From the NCBI GenBank assembly GCA_018821435.1, contig JAHJME010000030.1:1-64000 (forward strand): a stretch of 64,000 bases of DNA, in the 5' to 3' direction. Positions 62,293 through 64,000 of this stretch are shown here, piece by piece (within the stretch, counting starts at the first letter, position 1; each line of letters starts with the position of its first letter). Source of the stretch: Alphaproteobacteria bacterium (lineage in GTDB: Bacteria > Pseudomonadota > Alphaproteobacteria > Caulobacterales > Caulobacteraceae). The position numbers and the translations under genes were made by a program. The notes beneath the pieces are model-generated. The model saw nothing but the letters and a program-made list of their open reading frames with translations, ran no database searches and was not told where the DNA came from.

Positions 62293-64000
62293 ATGAAACT
62301 CGACTCGATCAACGGCAAGGTCGTCGCCGCCGGCGCCATCGTGCTGATCCTGGCCTCCGCCACCTCGGCGGCGGGCCTCTGGGCCGCGACCCATCTCAGC
62401 GGTGCGCTGACCCGGGCGATGACCTCCAGCGAGGTTGTGCGGCTGCACATGGACTCCGACATGATGCACGACGCCCTGCGCGCCGATGTGCTGATGGCGC
62501 TGCGGGCCGCCGATCCGACCACCGGCGTGACGTTCGCCCAGGTGAAGAGGGACCTGGGCGAGCACTCCAAGGCGTTCCGCGACGACATCGCGCGCAACAA
62601 GACCCTGGCCACCGATCCGGCGTCCCGCGCCGCCCTGGCCGCCGTCGAGGCGCCGCTGGGCGACTACATCACGGGCGCCGAGACCATCGTGACCCTGGCC
62701 GCCACGGATCCCGCCGCCGCCAGCGCGGCGATGCCCGGTTTCCTCAAGCAGTTCACCACGCTCGAAGGCGCGATGGAGCAGGCGACGGACAAGATCGAAG
62801 CCAGCGCCAACGCCGAAGCCGCGGCGGCCAAGTCCGCCGCCTTCAACGCACAAATCCTGATGGGCGGCCTGATCCTGGTTGGGATCGCCGTCACCGGCCT
62901 GATCGTCGTGGCCGCGCGCCGCATCCTGGTGAAGCCGCTGGTCGACGTGACCAGTGCGCTGGACCGGCTGTCCAAGGGCGACCTGAGCGTCGATCCGCCC
63001 CATACCGGCCGCAAGGACGAGATCGGGCTGATGACGCGCGCGCTGTTCGCCTTCAAGCAGGCGGTGGCCGAGCGCCAGGCCGAGCTGGAAGCCGCCGACA
63101 ACCGCGCCGCCATGGAAGAAGAGCGCACGCTCAACGAAGCGCGTCGCGCCAAGGAGGAGGCCGCCCGGGAACAGGTGGTCAGTTCGCTGGCCCGGGGCCT
63201 GGCCCGGCTAAGCCAGGGCGACCTGGCCGCGCGTCTGGAAACCCGTTTCCCCGACCAATACGAAGAGCTGCGCGCCAACTACAATTCCGCCGTCGACCAG
63301 CTGGGCCAGACCATGTCGTCGGTCATCGCCTCGGCGCGCGGCATGCGCACCGGCTGCGGCGAGATCAGCCAGGCGGCCGACGACCTGTCGCGCCGGACAG
63401 AGCAGCAGGCCGCCAGCCTGGAGGAGACCGCCGCCGCCCTCGACGAGGTCACCGCCACGGTGCGCCGCTCGGCCGAGGGCGCCAGCAAGGCGCGCCAGGT
63501 GGCCGACACCGCCCAGGGCGAGGCGCAACGCTCCGGCGAGGTCGTCACCAAGGCCACCGAGGCCATGAGCGGCATCGAGAAATCCTCGACCCAGATCGCC
63601 AACATCGTCGGCCTGATCGAGGAGATCGCCTTCCAGACCAACCTGCTGGCGCTGAACGCCGGCGTCGAAGCCGCCCGCGCCGGCGACGCCGGTCGCGGCT
63701 TCGCGGTCGTGGCCTCCGAAGTCCGGGCGCTGGCGCAGCGCACCGCCGAGGCCGCCAAGGAGATCAAGGGCCTGATCTCGGCCTCCAGCCGCCAGGTGGG
63801 CGACGGCGTCGAGCTGGTCACCCAGACCGGCGCGGCGCTGGAGACCATCCGCGTCACGGTCTCGGAGATGCACGGGCTGGTCAGCGAGATCGCCGGTTCG
63901 GCCCGCGAGCAGGCCGTCGCCTTGTCCGAGGTCAACACCGCCATCAACCAGATGGACCAGGTCACCCAGCAAAACGCCGCCATGGTCGAAGAGACCACCG
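62293..64000 (+). CDS. Methyl-accepting chemotaxis protein (3' end outside window)
   Basis: The visible 569 residues include an N-terminal membrane helix (about 10-32), a periplasmic four-helix-type sensor region, a second helix (LMGGLILVGIAVTGLIVVAA, about 195-215), HAMP segments (ARRILVKPLVDVTSALDRLS and a second near 300-340) and the signalling hairpin EEIAFQTNLLALNAGVEAAR then AGDAGRGFAVVASEVRALAQ. It senses a periplasmic signal and controls CheA. GAGGAAG precedes ATG 62293. The frame is open to the window end, so the C-terminus is missing. Confidence 0.95.
   Translation, partial: MKLDSINGKVVAAGAIVLILASATSAAGLWAATHLSGALTRAMTSSEVVRLHMDSDMMHDALRADVLMALRAADPTTGVTFAQVKRDLGEHSKAFRDDIARNKTLATDPASRAALAAVEAPLGDYITGAETIVTLAATDPAAASAAMPGFLKQFTTLEGAMEQATDKIEASANAEAAAAKSAAFNAQILMGGLILVGIAVTGLIVVAARRILVKPLVDVTSALDRLSKGDLSVDPPHTGRKDEIGLMTRALFAFKQAVAERQAELEAADNRAAMEEERTLNEARRAKEEAAREQVVSSLARGLARLSQGDLAARLETRFPDQYEELRANYNSAVDQLGQTMSSVIASARGMRTGCGEISQAADDLSRRTEQQAASLEETAAALDEVTATVRRSAEGASKARQVADTAQGEAQRSGEVVTKATEAMSGIEKSSTQIANIVGLIEEIAFQTNLLALNAGVEAARAGDAGRGFAVVASEVRALAQRTAEAAKEIKGLISASSRQVGDGVELVTQTGAALETIRVTVSEMHGLVSEIAGSAREQAVALSEVNTAINQMDQVTQQNAAMVEETT

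Overview
The window is a GC-rich, densely coded stretch of an alphaproteobacterial chromosome. It is almost certainly from Caulobacterales (Caulobacter or Phenylobacterium type). The evidence is a flagellar gene set followed directly by cckA, whose phosphorylation residues fall exactly at His322 and Asp623, the numbering known for Caulobacter CckA. Further support comes from CtrA-type binding sites in front of flagellar genes, PEPxxWA-type PEP-CTERM proteins, a TonB-dependent receptor and double cold-shock-domain proteins. No rRNA, tRNA, insertion sequence, phage or CRISPR was found.

Layout. 0-5.4 kb: a large exported repeat protein, then divergent fliOP and flgBC-fliE sharing an 89-bp region with a perfect TTAA-N7-TTAA box. 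5.4-10.5 kb: unrelated cargo (Cu/Zn SOD, a quaternary-amine ABC importer with fused permease and binding protein, a PEP-CTERM protein, a LuxR-like regulator). 10.7-15 kb: fliQ-fliR-flhB-cckA. 15-22.5 kb: a TPR glycosyltransferase, an SDR/hydrolase/dioxygenase group, an RcnB-like protein, a flavoprotein and an M20 peptidase. 22.7-28.2 kb: three tandem, translationally coupled, Tat-exported DUF885 proteins. 28-35.5 kb: two alpha/beta hydrolases, a TPR protein, a membrane LytTR regulator divergent from a DUF2306 protein, a GST, a VOC protein and a second PEP-CTERM protein. 35.5-43.5 kb: an EF-G-like GTPase, an EAL phosphodiesterase, a Nudix hydrolase, a calcium-dependent phospholipase C-like protein, an RGG-linked double cold-shock protein and a LOG-family protein.

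43.6-49.6 kb holds a BlaI/M56 regulatory locus. A blaI-M56 operon is followed by a second operon (M56, lipoprotein, TonB-dependent receptor, possibly an amidohydrolase). Its promoter and operators are a near copy of the blaI promoter, and its leader encodes only an 11-codon remnant of BlaI. This looks like a tandem duplication that left one repressor controlling two operons.

49.6-54.1 kb: an AdiC-like amino acid transporter, a cytochrome P460, a TauD dioxygenase and an acyl-CoA dehydrogenase. 54.4-64 kb is a signalling cluster: an orphan kinase H-box domain fused to a receiver domain, a CtrA paralogue that keeps the DNA-recognition helix and the terminal Ala-Ala, an AraC regulator, a CckA-like hybrid kinase, a membrane hybrid kinase translationally coupled to an OprB-type porin, and a chemoreceptor that runs off the window end.

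The most promising candidates for undescribed systems are the duplicated BlaI/M56/TonB-receptor locus and the DHp-REC plus CtrA-paralogue pair.
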